This document shows, one piece after another, positions 9,076 through 18,800 of a DNA stretch of 64,000 nucleotides; positions within the stretch are counted from its first letter, which is position 1; every line of letters starts with the position of its first letter. The translations under genes and the position numbers were made by a program. Location: the NCBI GenBank assembly GCA_947468275.1, contig CANIKO010000008.1:1-64000 (forward strand). The letters are read 5' to 3'. The notes under the pieces were generated by a model. That model searched no databases, had not been told where the DNA came from, and was given only the letters and a program-made list of their open reading frames with translations. Source of the stretch: Bacteroidota bacterium. GTDB taxonomy: Bacteria; Bacteroidota; Bacteroidia; NS11-12g; UBA9320.

Positions 9076-9155
9076 TGGCCTATTAACTAATCTTTAAATC
9101 CCCTTGTTTATCTTATCTAACTATTTTTTTTAAATTCTTAATTCCAGATTCCTAA

Positions 9156-9644
9156 TTAAGTAGAAACCACATTATCACAATTCAAACAAATTCCGTTTTC
9201 ATCCACTTTTGGGTTTCCAAACAAATTAAGTGAATGATGTTGTATTTCAAAATTCAACAACTCTCCCATCATTATCTCAGTTTGCGATATTCTTGGATCA
9301 CAAAATTCTGTAACTTTACCACAAACATTACATATCATGTGGTCGTGTTGTTTATAACCAAATGCTTGCTCAAATTGTGCTAGGTTTTGGCCAAACTGAT
9401 GTTTTATTACTAAACCACTTTCTAATAATAAATCAAGTGTATTATATACAGTAGCTCTACTTACTTGATAGTTACGGTTTTTCATTTGAATAAAAAGAGT
9501 ATCTACATCAAAGTGCGACTTTTTACTATATATTTCATCCAAAATAGCATACCGTTCAGGGGTTCTTCTCTGTCCCTTTTTTTCAAGAAAATCTGTAAAT
9601 AATCTCTTAACTTCTCCTTTTACTAAGGCTAATGCTTTGTCCAT
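9156..9644 (-). CDS. Fur-family transcriptional repressor
   Basis: A 162-residue metal-dependent regulator. The winged-helix part (residues 20-95) contains KKGQRRTPERYAIL and QVSRATVYNTLDLL, the DNA-recognition region of Fur/PerR proteins. The C-terminal part has KQHDHMICNVCGKV and a second CxxC in GICLNCDN, a structural zinc site. Fur and PerR cannot be separated safely by eye. It lies 47 bases after the RelA/SpoT gene; a TATTTTTG sequence at 9655-9662 on the minus strand could be a -7 box giving a very short leader. Confidence 0.93.
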   Translation of the reverse strand: MDKALALVKGEVKRLFTDFLEKKGQRRTPERYAILDEIYSKKSHFDVDTLFIQMKNRNYQVSRATVYNTLDLLLESGLVIKHQFGQNLAQFEQAFGYKQHDHMICNVCGKVTEFCDPRISQTEIMMGELLNFEIQHHSLNLFGNPKVDENGICLNCDNVVST

Positions 9645-9691
9645 TGGGTAGGTTCAAAAATACTATGTATTCTACTAATAGTTTTAATCAA

Positions 9692-11932
9692 TTAATCAAC
9701 ACTATGACGTGTGACATTAATGTATTTATCTATCGATTTTATTTTATCTATTAAAACCTGTAAATGCGATGTATCTGTCAGATAAACATTCAATTTTCCA
9801 TCAAATAAGCCATCATGCGATTCAAATGATATACTTTTCATATTTACCTTCAAATCCTTCGAAATAATATCAGTAACCTTACTCACTATTCCCACTCCGT
9901 CAATACCAGTGATTCTTATCAACGTTTCATAACTATCATAAACTAAATTAGTATCACTTGCCCAATGTGTTTTAAGCACCCGATAACCGTATTGACTCAT
10001 TAACGAAATTGCATTTTTGCAATTTGTACGGTGAATTTTTATTCCTTCTCCTATGGTTATGAAACCTAAAATTTCATCGCCGGGTAAAGGCGAACAGCAT
10101 TTGGCAAGCGTATAATCCATTTCAACATTATCGTCACCAATTATTATAACTTCTGTTTTTTTATGTTCTGCCTTATTTTTGGGTACAATCGTTTGCTTAA
10201 TATTTGCAACAAGTTGCTCCCTTTGAATTATTTGTCCTTCCGTTATTATTTGTTTTATCTTTAATTTTTCTTTCCCTATTATCTCCTTGGCAATCATAAA
10301 ATAGAGATCAAGTTCACTTTGCGCCCTAAAAAAATTGGCGACTTCTAAAATATTTTCCTTTGAAAATTCGACCTTCTCATTTTTAAATTTCTTTATTAAT
10401 AAATCCTTCCCGACTTCGGCTATTTGCCTTTTTTCTTCTTTCAAAAGATATTTAATCCTTTGTTTGGCTTTACCGGTAACAATATAACCTAACCAGTCTT
10501 TATTGGGCTTTTGCTTGGCCGAAGTTAGTATTTCTACTTGGTCTCCATTTTGGAGTACATGGCTTAACGGTACAATTTTATTGTTCACTTTAGCACCAAT
10601 GCATTTAGCGCCAATGTCGGAGTGAATATCAAAGGCAAAGTCAAGGGCCGTAGCACTTATTGGCAGTTTTTTTAATTCGCCAGTGGGGGTAAAAACAAAA
10701 ACCTCTTCGGAAAGAAAATTGGTATGAAACTCCTCTACAAAATCCAAAGCATTGCTCTCCGGATTTTCAAGCATTTCGCGAATGTTATTTAACCAATTAT
10801 CATAATTGCTTATTTCCTTGGCATTTTCCTTGTATTTCCAATGGGCGGCATAACCCAATTCAGCTATTTCATCCATCCGATTGGTACGGATTTGCACTTC
10901 AACAAATCTTCCAAAGGGCCCCATCACAGTTATATGCAACGATTCGTATCCGTTTGATTTGGGGGTTGAAATCCAATCGCGAAGCCTTTCGGTATTCGGT
11001 TTATAAATACTTGTTACCACACTGTAGGCATTCCAGCAATCACGCTTTTCATTTTCGGTAGCACTCTCTAAAATAATGCGAACTGCAAATAAATCATACA
11101 CTTGCTCAAAACTCACCTGTTGCTTTTTCATTTTATTATAAATGGAAAAGATGGATTTTGGCCTGCCTTTTATTTCATACTTAACTCCCAATTCATCCAA
11201 TTCCATTTTAATAGGTTTAATAAATGAACGAATAAATTTGGCTCTGTCTTCCTTGGTTTGGCTAAGTTTTTTTGATATTTCTTTATATTTTTCAGGTTCT
11301 GTAAATTTCAAGGACAGGTCCTCTAATTCAGTTTTTATAGCATAAATACCAAGCCTATGAGCTAATGGCGCATATAGATAAAGTGTTTCTGAAGCAATTT
11401 TTAACTGAGAATTTCGGTTCATAAATTCCAGAGTTCGCATGTTGTGCAGTCGGTCGCATATTTTTATTAAAATAACCCTAACATCATCACTAAGGGTAAG
11501 CAACATTTTTCTGAAATTTTCAGCCTGAGGTGATTTTTTCTCGTCAAAAACTCCTGAAATTTTGGTCAACCCATCAATAATAGATGCTACCTGAGGACCA
11601 AATTTTTTCTTAATATAATCCAGATCTATTTCGGTGTCTTCTACCACATCATGCAACAAAGCACAAGCAATGGAAGTAGCTCCTAAACCAATTTCTTCTG
11701 CTGCTATTTGGGCAACGGCTAACGGATGAAATATATAGGGCTCTCCCGATTTTCGACGCATTTCCTTATGTGCATCCATCGAAAGCTCAAAAGCATCACG
11801 AATCAAACGCTTGTCTTCTTTGGTTTTTACACGCTTGGCTGCCCGCAACAAATGGCGATAGCGTTTAATTATTTCCTTGTTTTCAAGCTCTTCAGGCGTT
11901 AATGATACCTCTTGCCCCATAGTTAATGGCAA
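9692..11932 (-). CDS. Bifunctional (p)ppGpp synthetase/hydrolase, RelA/SpoT family
   Basis: A 746-residue long RSH enzyme controlling the stringent response. The HD hydrolase region lies near residues 60-190 (FHPLAVAQIAAEE, LLHDVVEDTE, CDRLHNMRT). The synthetase region lies near 250-380 (YDLFAVRII, TPKSNGYESLHITV, EVQIRT). A TGS domain starts around 400 (VFVFTPTGELKKLP) and a C-terminal ACT domain covers the last 80 residues. Both active sites look intact, as expected where one RSH enzyme does both jobs. Translation may start at M1 or at M5 (MGQEVSLTPEE); the ends differ by 12 bases. Confidence 0.97.
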   Translation of the reverse strand: MPLTMGQEVSLTPEELENKEIIKRYRHLLRAAKRVKTKEDKRLIRDAFELSMDAHKEMRRKSGEPYIFHPLAVAQIAAEEIGLGATSIACALLHDVVEDTEIDLDYIKKKFGPQVASIIDGLTKISGVFDEKKSPQAENFRKMLLTLSDDVRVILIKICDRLHNMRTLEFMNRNSQLKIASETLYLYAPLAHRLGIYAIKTELEDLSLKFTEPEKYKEISKKLSQTKEDRAKFIRSFIKPIKMELDELGVKYEIKGRPKSIFSIYNKMKKQQVSFEQVYDLFAVRIILESATENEKRDCWNAYSVVTSIYKPNTERLRDWISTPKSNGYESLHITVMGPFGRFVEVQIRTNRMDEIAELGYAAHWKYKENAKEISNYDNWLNNIREMLENPESNALDFVEEFHTNFLSEEVFVFTPTGELKKLPISATALDFAFDIHSDIGAKCIGAKVNNKIVPLSHVLQNGDQVEILTSAKQKPNKDWLGYIVTGKAKQRIKYLLKEEKRQIAEVGKDLLIKKFKNEKVEFSKENILEVANFFRAQSELDLYFMIAKEIIGKEKLKIKQIITEGQIIQREQLVANIKQTIVPKNKAEHKKTEVIIIGDDNVEMDYTLAKCCSPLPGDEILGFITIGEGIKIHRTNCKNAISLMSQYGYRVLKTHWASDTNLVYDSYETLIRITGIDGVGIVSKVTDIISKDLKVNMKSISFESHDGLFDGKLNVYLTDTSHLQVLIDKIKSIDKYINVTRHSVD

Positions 11933-12011
11933 AGGTAGTTATTTGAAGGGAATTGGTAAATGGAGATTTAGGGGATTTTTTAGTGTTTGGTTTTTTGCAA
12001 ATCCTCGCAAA

Positions 12012-12704
12012 CTATTGATTGTATATTTCAATCGCCTTTTTTGCTTTATTAATACTTGCATCACGTCCGGCTTGTGCTACGAAAAACAATATTATACCTA
12101 ATGGGGCTGCAACATAATTGAGAACTGGATTATCATAGGTTTCTTTAACGGCAGTTTTTATTCCAAAAGCAAATACAATTGCACTTACTGGATAGAGTAT
12201 AATTCGTGCTGTCCTTATATTTCTATATTTTTTAAGAACTTTGTTGCAATTAACATTATCTCCCAAATCCCTTTTTAAGTTTTTATATTTAGCTTTCTTT
12301 AAACGTTCCATTCCCTTATTGTAAAAAACATATTCAGTGGTTTCTGTATATGCAGGTTTATAACTTCCGTTAGACCAACTTCCATTTTTAGATGCGGTAA
12401 TTTCTAAACTGTAAATATTAACTGGTCCTGTTTTTGAGGCTTTCAAAAAATATGTTGCTCCTCTTTTCTTAAAATGTTTGGCATTGGCAAATGAACCTTC
12501 GGCATTTCTATATAAAGAAACATCATCTTCATTATATTTTTTATCACCTGCATGAAAATACGAATTCTTATAAGTGACCACATCTGATTGAATTATCTTG
12601 CCCGAATACAACACAATATAATCTCCACTGATTGTATCGGATTGAGCTTTGGATTGTGTAAAAAGAATAAATGTGCAGCACAGGATGGTTAATATTTTTC
12701 TCAT
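12012..12704 (-). CDS. Secreted or membrane protein of unknown function
   Basis: A 230-residue protein with a clear signal peptide (MRKILTILCCTFILF, cleavage near SKAQS). A soluble middle part of about 130 residues contains the phrase YIVLYSGKIIQSDVV. Two hydrophobic segments follow near residues 165-210 (IILYPVSAIVFAFGI and APLGIILFFVAQAG), so the C-terminus may be membrane anchored. I do not recognise a family. An AAT trinucleotide run begins ten bases upstream of the ATG. Confidence 0.75.
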   Translation of the reverse strand: MRKILTILCCTFILFTQSKAQSDTISGDYIVLYSGKIIQSDVVTYKNSYFHAGDKKYNEDDVSLYRNAEGSFANAKHFKKRGATYFLKASKTGPVNIYSLEITASKNGSWSNGSYKPAYTETTEYVFYNKGMERLKKAKYKNLKRDLGDNVNCNKVLKKYRNIRTARIILYPVSAIVFAFGIKTAVKETYDNPVLNYVAAPLGIILFFVAQAGRDASINKAKKAIEIYNQ

Positions 12705-12713
12705 AATGTGGGG

Positions 12714-12734
12714 AATAATAATAATAATAATAAT
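12714..12734. repeat. AAT trinucleotide microsatellite, seven copies
   Basis: Seven exact AAT units in the 5' leader of the secreted-protein gene that starts at 12704 on the minus strand. Changes in copy number would alter the spacing between promoter and start codon, as in known contingency loci, but no variation can be seen from one sequence. Confidence 0.8.
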
Positions 12735-12797
12735 AGCACTTTCAGCTTAATCTTATAAAGAATTGTGCTATTTAAAACTTGTCTAAAGTTTATTTTA

Positions 12798-12831
12798 AAC
12801 TTTTCGAGGGTTATAAACCCCTCGAAAAGTT
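12798..12831 (-). terminator. Hairpin whose loop holds the glycosyltransferase stop codon
   Basis: Arms AACTTTTCGAGGG (12798-12810) and CCCTCGAAAAGTT (12819-12831) pair perfectly over 13 bases. The loop contains the TAA at 12811-12813, so the right arm is coding sequence. A second, AT-only dyad (AAAGTTTA/TAAACTTT) follows in the direction of transcription, but there is no clean T-run, so efficiency is uncertain. Confidence 0.6.
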
Positions 12832-13899
12832 GTCGAAAATTTCAGTCAATTTCCCCTCCTCATTTTCCCAAGTCAATACCCTTCCAGCTTTTTCAGCATT
12901 GTCTTTCAAAGAATTATAAAGCTTTTCATCTTCCAATAATCGGTTCACAGTTTTCACTATTTCTTCAGAACTTAAACCCACAATCATCCCAAAATTCCAT
13001 TCCTCATTTAGTTTTTGATATTCGGGAAAATCAGGCATTAACTGAGGTATGCCGGCTTGCATATAATCAAAGGTTTTATTGCTTAACGAATAGTAATAAC
13101 TTAGACTGCATTTTTCCAATAAATTATACCCCAACCAAGCATTAGCGGTTATTTTTTCTAATTCATCAGGAACAAGTTTACCTAAAAATTCCACATTAGC
13201 ATTGGCTTGTTTTTTTAAGGTTTCTGCAATGTCGCCATCTCCGGCCATTTTTATTTTTATATCTAAACTTTTACCAGCTTCTATCAGTTGTTCCAAGCCT
13301 CGGCCTTCGTTTAAGGCTCCTTGATAAAGGATGTATTTTTCAGTAGTGTTTGCATCTGAATAAGTTTTTGAACGAGAGATATTCCTAATAACTTCAAAAG
13401 GTTTAGTGTATATAGAGGAATAATAATTGGCCACACTTTCAGATACTGTGATCCTTACATCCGATTTTAAAATTATACGCTTTTCAATCCATTGCCAAAT
13501 ACGTTTTATCATGCCTCTATTTTGCAATTCAGGCACTTCCGAGAACAATTCATGAGCATCAAAAATTAGTTTGGTTTTTAAAAGCTTTTTAGTCCAAATT
13601 CCTGCCAAAGCCGTATCAGCATCTACTGTATAAACAATGTCGGGTTTGGTGGCCAGCAAATAAAACAAGAGACGAATATTTAATGCAACATAAAATAAAG
13701 GCCCTTTTTTAAACAACAGTTTTAATCGGCTTTGTTGGTATTCTTTTGCCCCAAGTTGAAATGAATTAGGCAATCGTCTTCCTACTATTTCCACCTCAAA
13801 ACCCATGGCAACCAATGTCGAACAAATCCGCTCCATTCGCTGGTCGGTCACAATATCATTAGAAACGGTTACTGTTATTTTTTTGCCGTTTCGTGCCAT
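12811..13899 (-). CDS. Glycosyltransferase, GT4-like (group 1) family
   Basis: A 362-residue GT-B type protein. The N-terminal half has a Rossmann-like start (KITVTVSNDIVTDQRM) and KPDIVYTVDADTALAG. The C-terminal half has YILYQGALNEGRGLEQLIEA, the usual nucleotide-sugar domain opening, and an acidic region around NKTFDYMQAGIPQLMPD. It probably transfers a sugar during surface glycan synthesis; donor and acceptor are unknown. Its ATG lies 25 bases inside the end of recQ, which suggests coupled translation although the functions look unrelated. Its stop codon sits in the loop of a 13-bp hairpin. Confidence 0.88.
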   Translation of the reverse strand: MARNGKKITVTVSNDIVTDQRMERICSTLVAMGFEVEIVGRRLPNSFQLGAKEYQQSRLKLLFKKGPLFYVALNIRLLFYLLATKPDIVYTVDADTALAGIWTKKLLKTKLIFDAHELFSEVPELQNRGMIKRIWQWIEKRIILKSDVRITVSESVANYYSSIYTKPFEVIRNISRSKTYSDANTTEKYILYQGALNEGRGLEQLIEAGKSLDIKIKMAGDGDIAETLKKQANANVEFLGKLVPDELEKITANAWLGYNLLEKCSLSYYYSLSNKTFDYMQAGIPQLMPDFPEYQKLNEEWNFGMIVGLSSEEIVKTVNRLLEDEKLYNSLKDNAEKAGRVLTWENEEGKLTEIFDNFSRGL

Positions 13900-15773
13900 A
13901 TATAGTTTCCTTCTTTGTTCTTTTTCAATTGCCCAGTATCCATTAAAAAACGTAATGCTTCTAAATTTTTCGATTGGTTGCCCACTTGTTCTATAATGGT
14001 TTCAAATGAACAATAGTTTTGCGAAAAATATTTTGATAAAACCTCTTTTACTGACTCCAACACACTGCCCATTGTTTTTTTCTTTGCCCTGCAAACATCG
14101 CATTTACCGCACAGGTGATTGTCGGTTTCGCCAAAATATTTTGAAATTAATTCTTGTCTGCATTCGTTGGCAGTAGCATAATTAAACACAGCTTTAAGTC
14201 TATCTAATGCCGCTTGCTTCAAAAATTTCCAACGAGTACTATCGTAAGGAATAATTTCAGGCCGAGGCATTAATAAAGTAACGGCAGGTTTTTCATTCTG
14301 GGGCAAATAGTCAAACAATTGCATTTTCGTAAGCCTTTCCAAACCTTCCTTTACTCTATCCAATGGAATTTTAAGGTTTTTAGCAATTTCAAATTCGGAG
14401 ATATGAATGTAATTATCAAAAATACCGCCATACATTCTCAAGATAGTTTTTATAAATAATTCAAAAGTGGGATTGGCTAAATAAAATTTATACAAAGCCA
14501 TATTATCTACCAATATCCTTAGCCGCGAAGGATTGACATAAGAATCAGATAATTTAAGGACTCCTTCCTTTTGCAACATTCCTAAAGCGGTTTGAATCTC
14601 AGGCAATTGAAAATTATACTTTTTGGCAAGTCCAATAGTATCTAATTCAAAGGTCTCATCAAATCCACAATTGTAGGCCATTTGGAGCTGATTGCACAAC
14701 GCATTAAAAAATGTCTGGACCGTTTTTTTATCCAAATATTTGGAGTTTAAAAGCTTTTCAGCACTTATTTTATCAGGATTGCAATACAATAGCACGCACC
14801 AACTTTCTTCCCCGTCGCGGCCTGCACGACCGGCTTCCTGATAATAGGCTTCCAAACTTTCGGGCATATCATAATGCACCACAAACCGCACATTGCTTTT
14901 GTCTATTCCCATCCCAAATGCATTGGTGCAAACAATCACTCGTGTAAATCCTTTTTGCCACGATTGTTGTTTTAAATGTCTGTTTTCCAACTCCAAACCA
15001 GCATGGTAAAAATCAGCCACCACACCATTTTTATTTAATAATGAGGCTAAGAGAACGGTAGTTTTACGATTTTTAGCATATATAATTCCAGTACCTTTTA
15101 GTTTAGTTGCAATTTTCAGAAGCCGTTCATTTTTGTTTTCATCGTCCAAAACCACGTAATTAAGGTTAGGCCTTATAGTGGTTTGTTTAAATGCTTTTGA
15201 TTGGGCATTAAATAAAAGAAATTCCTTTATATCCTTTTCTACTTGCGGTGTGGCCGAAGCCGTAAGAGCAATGCAAGGAACACCTTTTAATATTTCACGC
15301 AATTCGGAAATCAATAAATATTCAGGCCTGAAATCATAGCCCCATTGCGAAATACAATGGGCTTCGTCGACTGCAATCAGTTTTATTGGAGTTTCAGCTA
15401 TTACTTCTTTAAAAAGCTCTGTTTTTATCCTCTCAGGTGAAACATACACAAACTTATACTTGCCGTTTTTTATATTGGTATATTCTATGGCAGCCTCGCG
15501 TTTTGTTATGCCCGAATGAAAAGCTATAGCTGAAATATCTCTTTTTTTAAGGTTTTCTACCTGATCGTTCATCAATGCGATGAGCGGTGAAACCACCAAG
15601 GTTATTCCTTCAAAATAAAGCCCAGGAATTTGAAAGCATACAGATTTTCCTCCACCAGTGGGCAATATGGCTAATGTATCATATTTAGAAATAACAGCAT
15701 TTATAATTTCCTCCTGCAAAGGCCGAAAGGCCTTATGGTCCCAGTAATTTTGAAGGATTGCTAATGGATTCAA
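13875..15773 (-). CDS. recQ: RecQ-type ATP-dependent DNA helicase
   Basis: A 632-residue superfamily 2 helicase with 3'-5' activity expected from the family. Motif 0/I is visible in FRPLQEEII and LPTGGGKSVCFQ, motif II in VDEAHCISQWGYDFRPEY, and motif VI in YYQEAGRAGRDG. The RecQ-C zinc site is formed by ECRQEL and CGKCDVC near residues 545-570, and a winged helix follows. A classical HRDC domain is not evident at the C-terminus, making it one of the shorter RecQ forms. A possible -7 box (TATTTTTG, 15778-15785, minus strand) lies only four bases before the ATG. Confidence 0.95.
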   Translation of the reverse strand: MNPLAILQNYWDHKAFRPLQEEIINAVISKYDTLAILPTGGGKSVCFQIPGLYFEGITLVVSPLIALMNDQVENLKKRDISAIAFHSGITKREAAIEYTNIKNGKYKFVYVSPERIKTELFKEVIAETPIKLIAVDEAHCISQWGYDFRPEYLLISELREILKGVPCIALTASATPQVEKDIKEFLLFNAQSKAFKQTTIRPNLNYVVLDDENKNERLLKIATKLKGTGIIYAKNRKTTVLLASLLNKNGVVADFYHAGLELENRHLKQQSWQKGFTRVIVCTNAFGMGIDKSNVRFVVHYDMPESLEAYYQEAGRAGRDGEESWCVLLYCNPDKISAEKLLNSKYLDKKTVQTFFNALCNQLQMAYNCGFDETFELDTIGLAKKYNFQLPEIQTALGMLQKEGVLKLSDSYVNPSRLRILVDNMALYKFYLANPTFELFIKTILRMYGGIFDNYIHISEFEIAKNLKIPLDRVKEGLERLTKMQLFDYLPQNEKPAVTLLMPRPEIIPYDSTRWKFLKQAALDRLKAVFNYATANECRQELISKYFGETDNHLCGKCDVCRAKKKTMGSVLESVKEVLSKYFSQNYCSFETIIEQVGNQSKNLEALRFLMDTGQLKKNKEGNYIWHETAKK

Positions 15774-15842
15774 ATTGCAAAAATATAATCCTGCAATTTA
15801 GAATTAATGATTGTTTAAAAAATGAAAGAAATCAGGAAAAAA

Positions 15843-18800
15843 TTACTTTAATAAAAGTAAGCCGCCATTAATGTTATAGAACTTCTTATCTTCACTGCTT
15901 TTAAAATTGATGGTATAAATATAGTTGCCATCCTGCATTACTTTCCCATGATACATTCCATCCCATTTAGCATACGGATCAGAAGTTTCAAATAATTTTT
16001 CGCCCCAAGTGCTGTAAATACGCAATGAATAGTTTTCACAATTAATAAGAATCGGTACAAATTCGTCATTTATCATATCCCCGTTGGGACTAAACGAAGT
16101 TGGAATAAACCATTTGCTTTTGCAGTCGTCTTTTACCCGCATATCATCTTTGCCAAAGCAACCGTTGGCATCAGTCACAGTAACTTTATAAATCACTTGT
16201 TTATTGGCCACAATGCTTTGAGTGGTTTCGCCGGTTGGTTCCCAATAGTAGGCTAATCCGGGGTTTCCGGCATCCAATGGTAAATTAAAATAACCGCACA
16301 AGGCAGTATCCGGACCAATAGTTACCGTTGGACTTATCACCACACTTATCATCATGGTGTCGCTTGCTGTACCGCATTTATTTGTAATTTTTACCCAATG
16401 TTTGCCTGCGGTGCTAAATGAATTTAAAGTAGTATTTTTTGAATCACTCCATAAAAACGTTTCGGCATTAGCTGTCTTACCCACCATGAGAGAAACAGGG
16501 CTTACATTATCACAGAAAATATAATCCTTTCCAAGGTTAGCAGTTGGTGTGGTAATCATTGTAAAATAAACTGAATCTTTAACCGTGCCGCAGAAATTGG
16601 TAATGGAAGCCCAAACTTTTTCAGGCTTGGTAGAAGTATATGTTTTATTACCCGAACCATCGTTCCATTTATAAACGGCATCAATATCAGGTTGGGTTAT
16701 ATCCAATGATTTAGAAACCGAATTACAAAATACTGAATCATTTCCTAAATCAATTTTTAAACTATTTTTCTGGGTAAACACTATGGAATCTAAAACCTCA
16801 CCACATATATTTTTAATTTTTGCCCAATATATTCCAACTTTGGTAATGGATTGTGAATTGGTGGTATTGGTTGTATTCCAAGTATAGAATTCATCATTTC
16901 CGGCCAACCCAACTTTTATCAGTTTGTTAATTGAATTGCAATACACCGAATCTTTCCCAAGATTTAATTTGGGTGAAAGACGTTGACTAACTTTCATTGA
17001 ATCAATAGCTGTTCCGCAACCATTCTTTACCGAAATACCCCATAAACCTGGAGCAGTAATAGTAAAGGTATCTTTTATTCCGTATCCAACTTTATTAATT
17101 GGATCATACCAAAAATAGTATTCAGCATTGTTAGGTTTACCTACTTTATAATGTAAGGCAAATAAATCACAAACAGTGGTATCTTTTGGAAGATTTACAA
17201 CTGGTGTGTTTAGCAACATCGTTTTAAATTTAACGGAATCATCACCACAATAATTTTTAACTTTCAATGAATAATTACCCACTTTAGTAATATTGGTAAA
17301 TAGTCCTGTATCTGCGGTACTCCAATAATAACTAGTTCCAGGACCTAATGAATCGGTTTTTACTAACCAATTTATTTTATCACAAAACAAGGAATCTTTG
17401 ATATTTGAAAGTCTGGGCTTTTTAAGAAATTTAATAACTGTTGAATCCGTTACCGATCCACAATTTGGTGTACTTACCGTAACAAAAAATAAACCTGGTT
17501 TTTTTACAACTATGGTTTGCGTTGTATCCTTTGTGCTCCATAAATATTTTCGCAAAATAGTGTCATTTTTAGCATCAAGAATAAGGCCGCTCGTGTTATT
17601 ACAAATGGTGGTATCCGGAGTTAAATTAAGTTGGGGAGAATATTGTAATTTTATTTTTATGGTGTCACTAACTGTATCACAACCATAAGTAGCCCTCACC
17701 CAAAATGTTCCTGTATCTTGAATTATAAGTGTTTGCCTCTTTGATCCATCACTCCACAAATATTGTGCTCCACGATTTTTGGCGTCCAATATCTCATAGG
17801 CCAAATCGCATTCAATAAAATTATCTTTAAAACCAATAGGTTCAGTATACAAGGTATCACGAAACCTCGACATAAATCCTTGATAATACCAACTTGAACC
17901 GGTTTTTCCTTTTTCATGAAATACACCTTTTGTAGTTGGATAGTCGCTGGATAAAGTGATACCGCCATACAAAATACTACTCATACAGCTAATTTTTTTA
18001 ACTTTTAATACCGTTGGATATTCGTAGTAAGAACCGCCAAAATAAGTCCCATAAAGTATTTTGGTGCCATCATAATTAAGTTTGGTAATTGCCAAATTTG
18101 TTGCCCACGTATTTCCTTTAGCTTTATTCGTTTTTTGGAGAGCATCGGAAGTAACTGGATAATTAGTAGATTTGGTAGCACCGCCAATAATGGCTTCATC
18201 TTTTACATTGGCACAAATCCGGATATTTGAATTCCAAAACCAACCCACATAAAAGTAATCGTCAGAACCACCTCCTAAATAAGTTGAATAATAAACATTG
18301 GTTCCTGCTTTATTCATCTTTACAATTACATGGTCATACCCACCCGCATTTGCAGGTTGAACAACACCTGAAGTTGTATAAAAATTACTTGAATTAGAAA
18401 AACCTCCAATATATAATTCATCATTTGAGTTTACATATAAGCCTTCAAAATAATCGAGTCCTGATCCGCCCATCATTTTACTCCAAAGTAATTTTTTACC
18501 ATCTTTTTGAATTCGGGCTACAAATCCATCCATTGCGTCTGAATTAGTATATTTAAAAGGCCCTTGGGCACCTGTAGTTAGCGGAAAATTTGAATTTGAA
18601 GTTGAGCCCACTAAATAAACATCTTCAGCCGCATTCACACTTAAGTCAGCAGCTTTATCATCCCCTGTTCCTCCAAAATAAGTTGAATATATTAATTTGG
18701 AACCATCTGAACTTAGTCGTGTTAAAAATGCGTCATTGGCCCCACCGCCATAAGTACTTTGCATACAACCGGCGGTAGTTGGAAAATCTTGAGCACTAGT

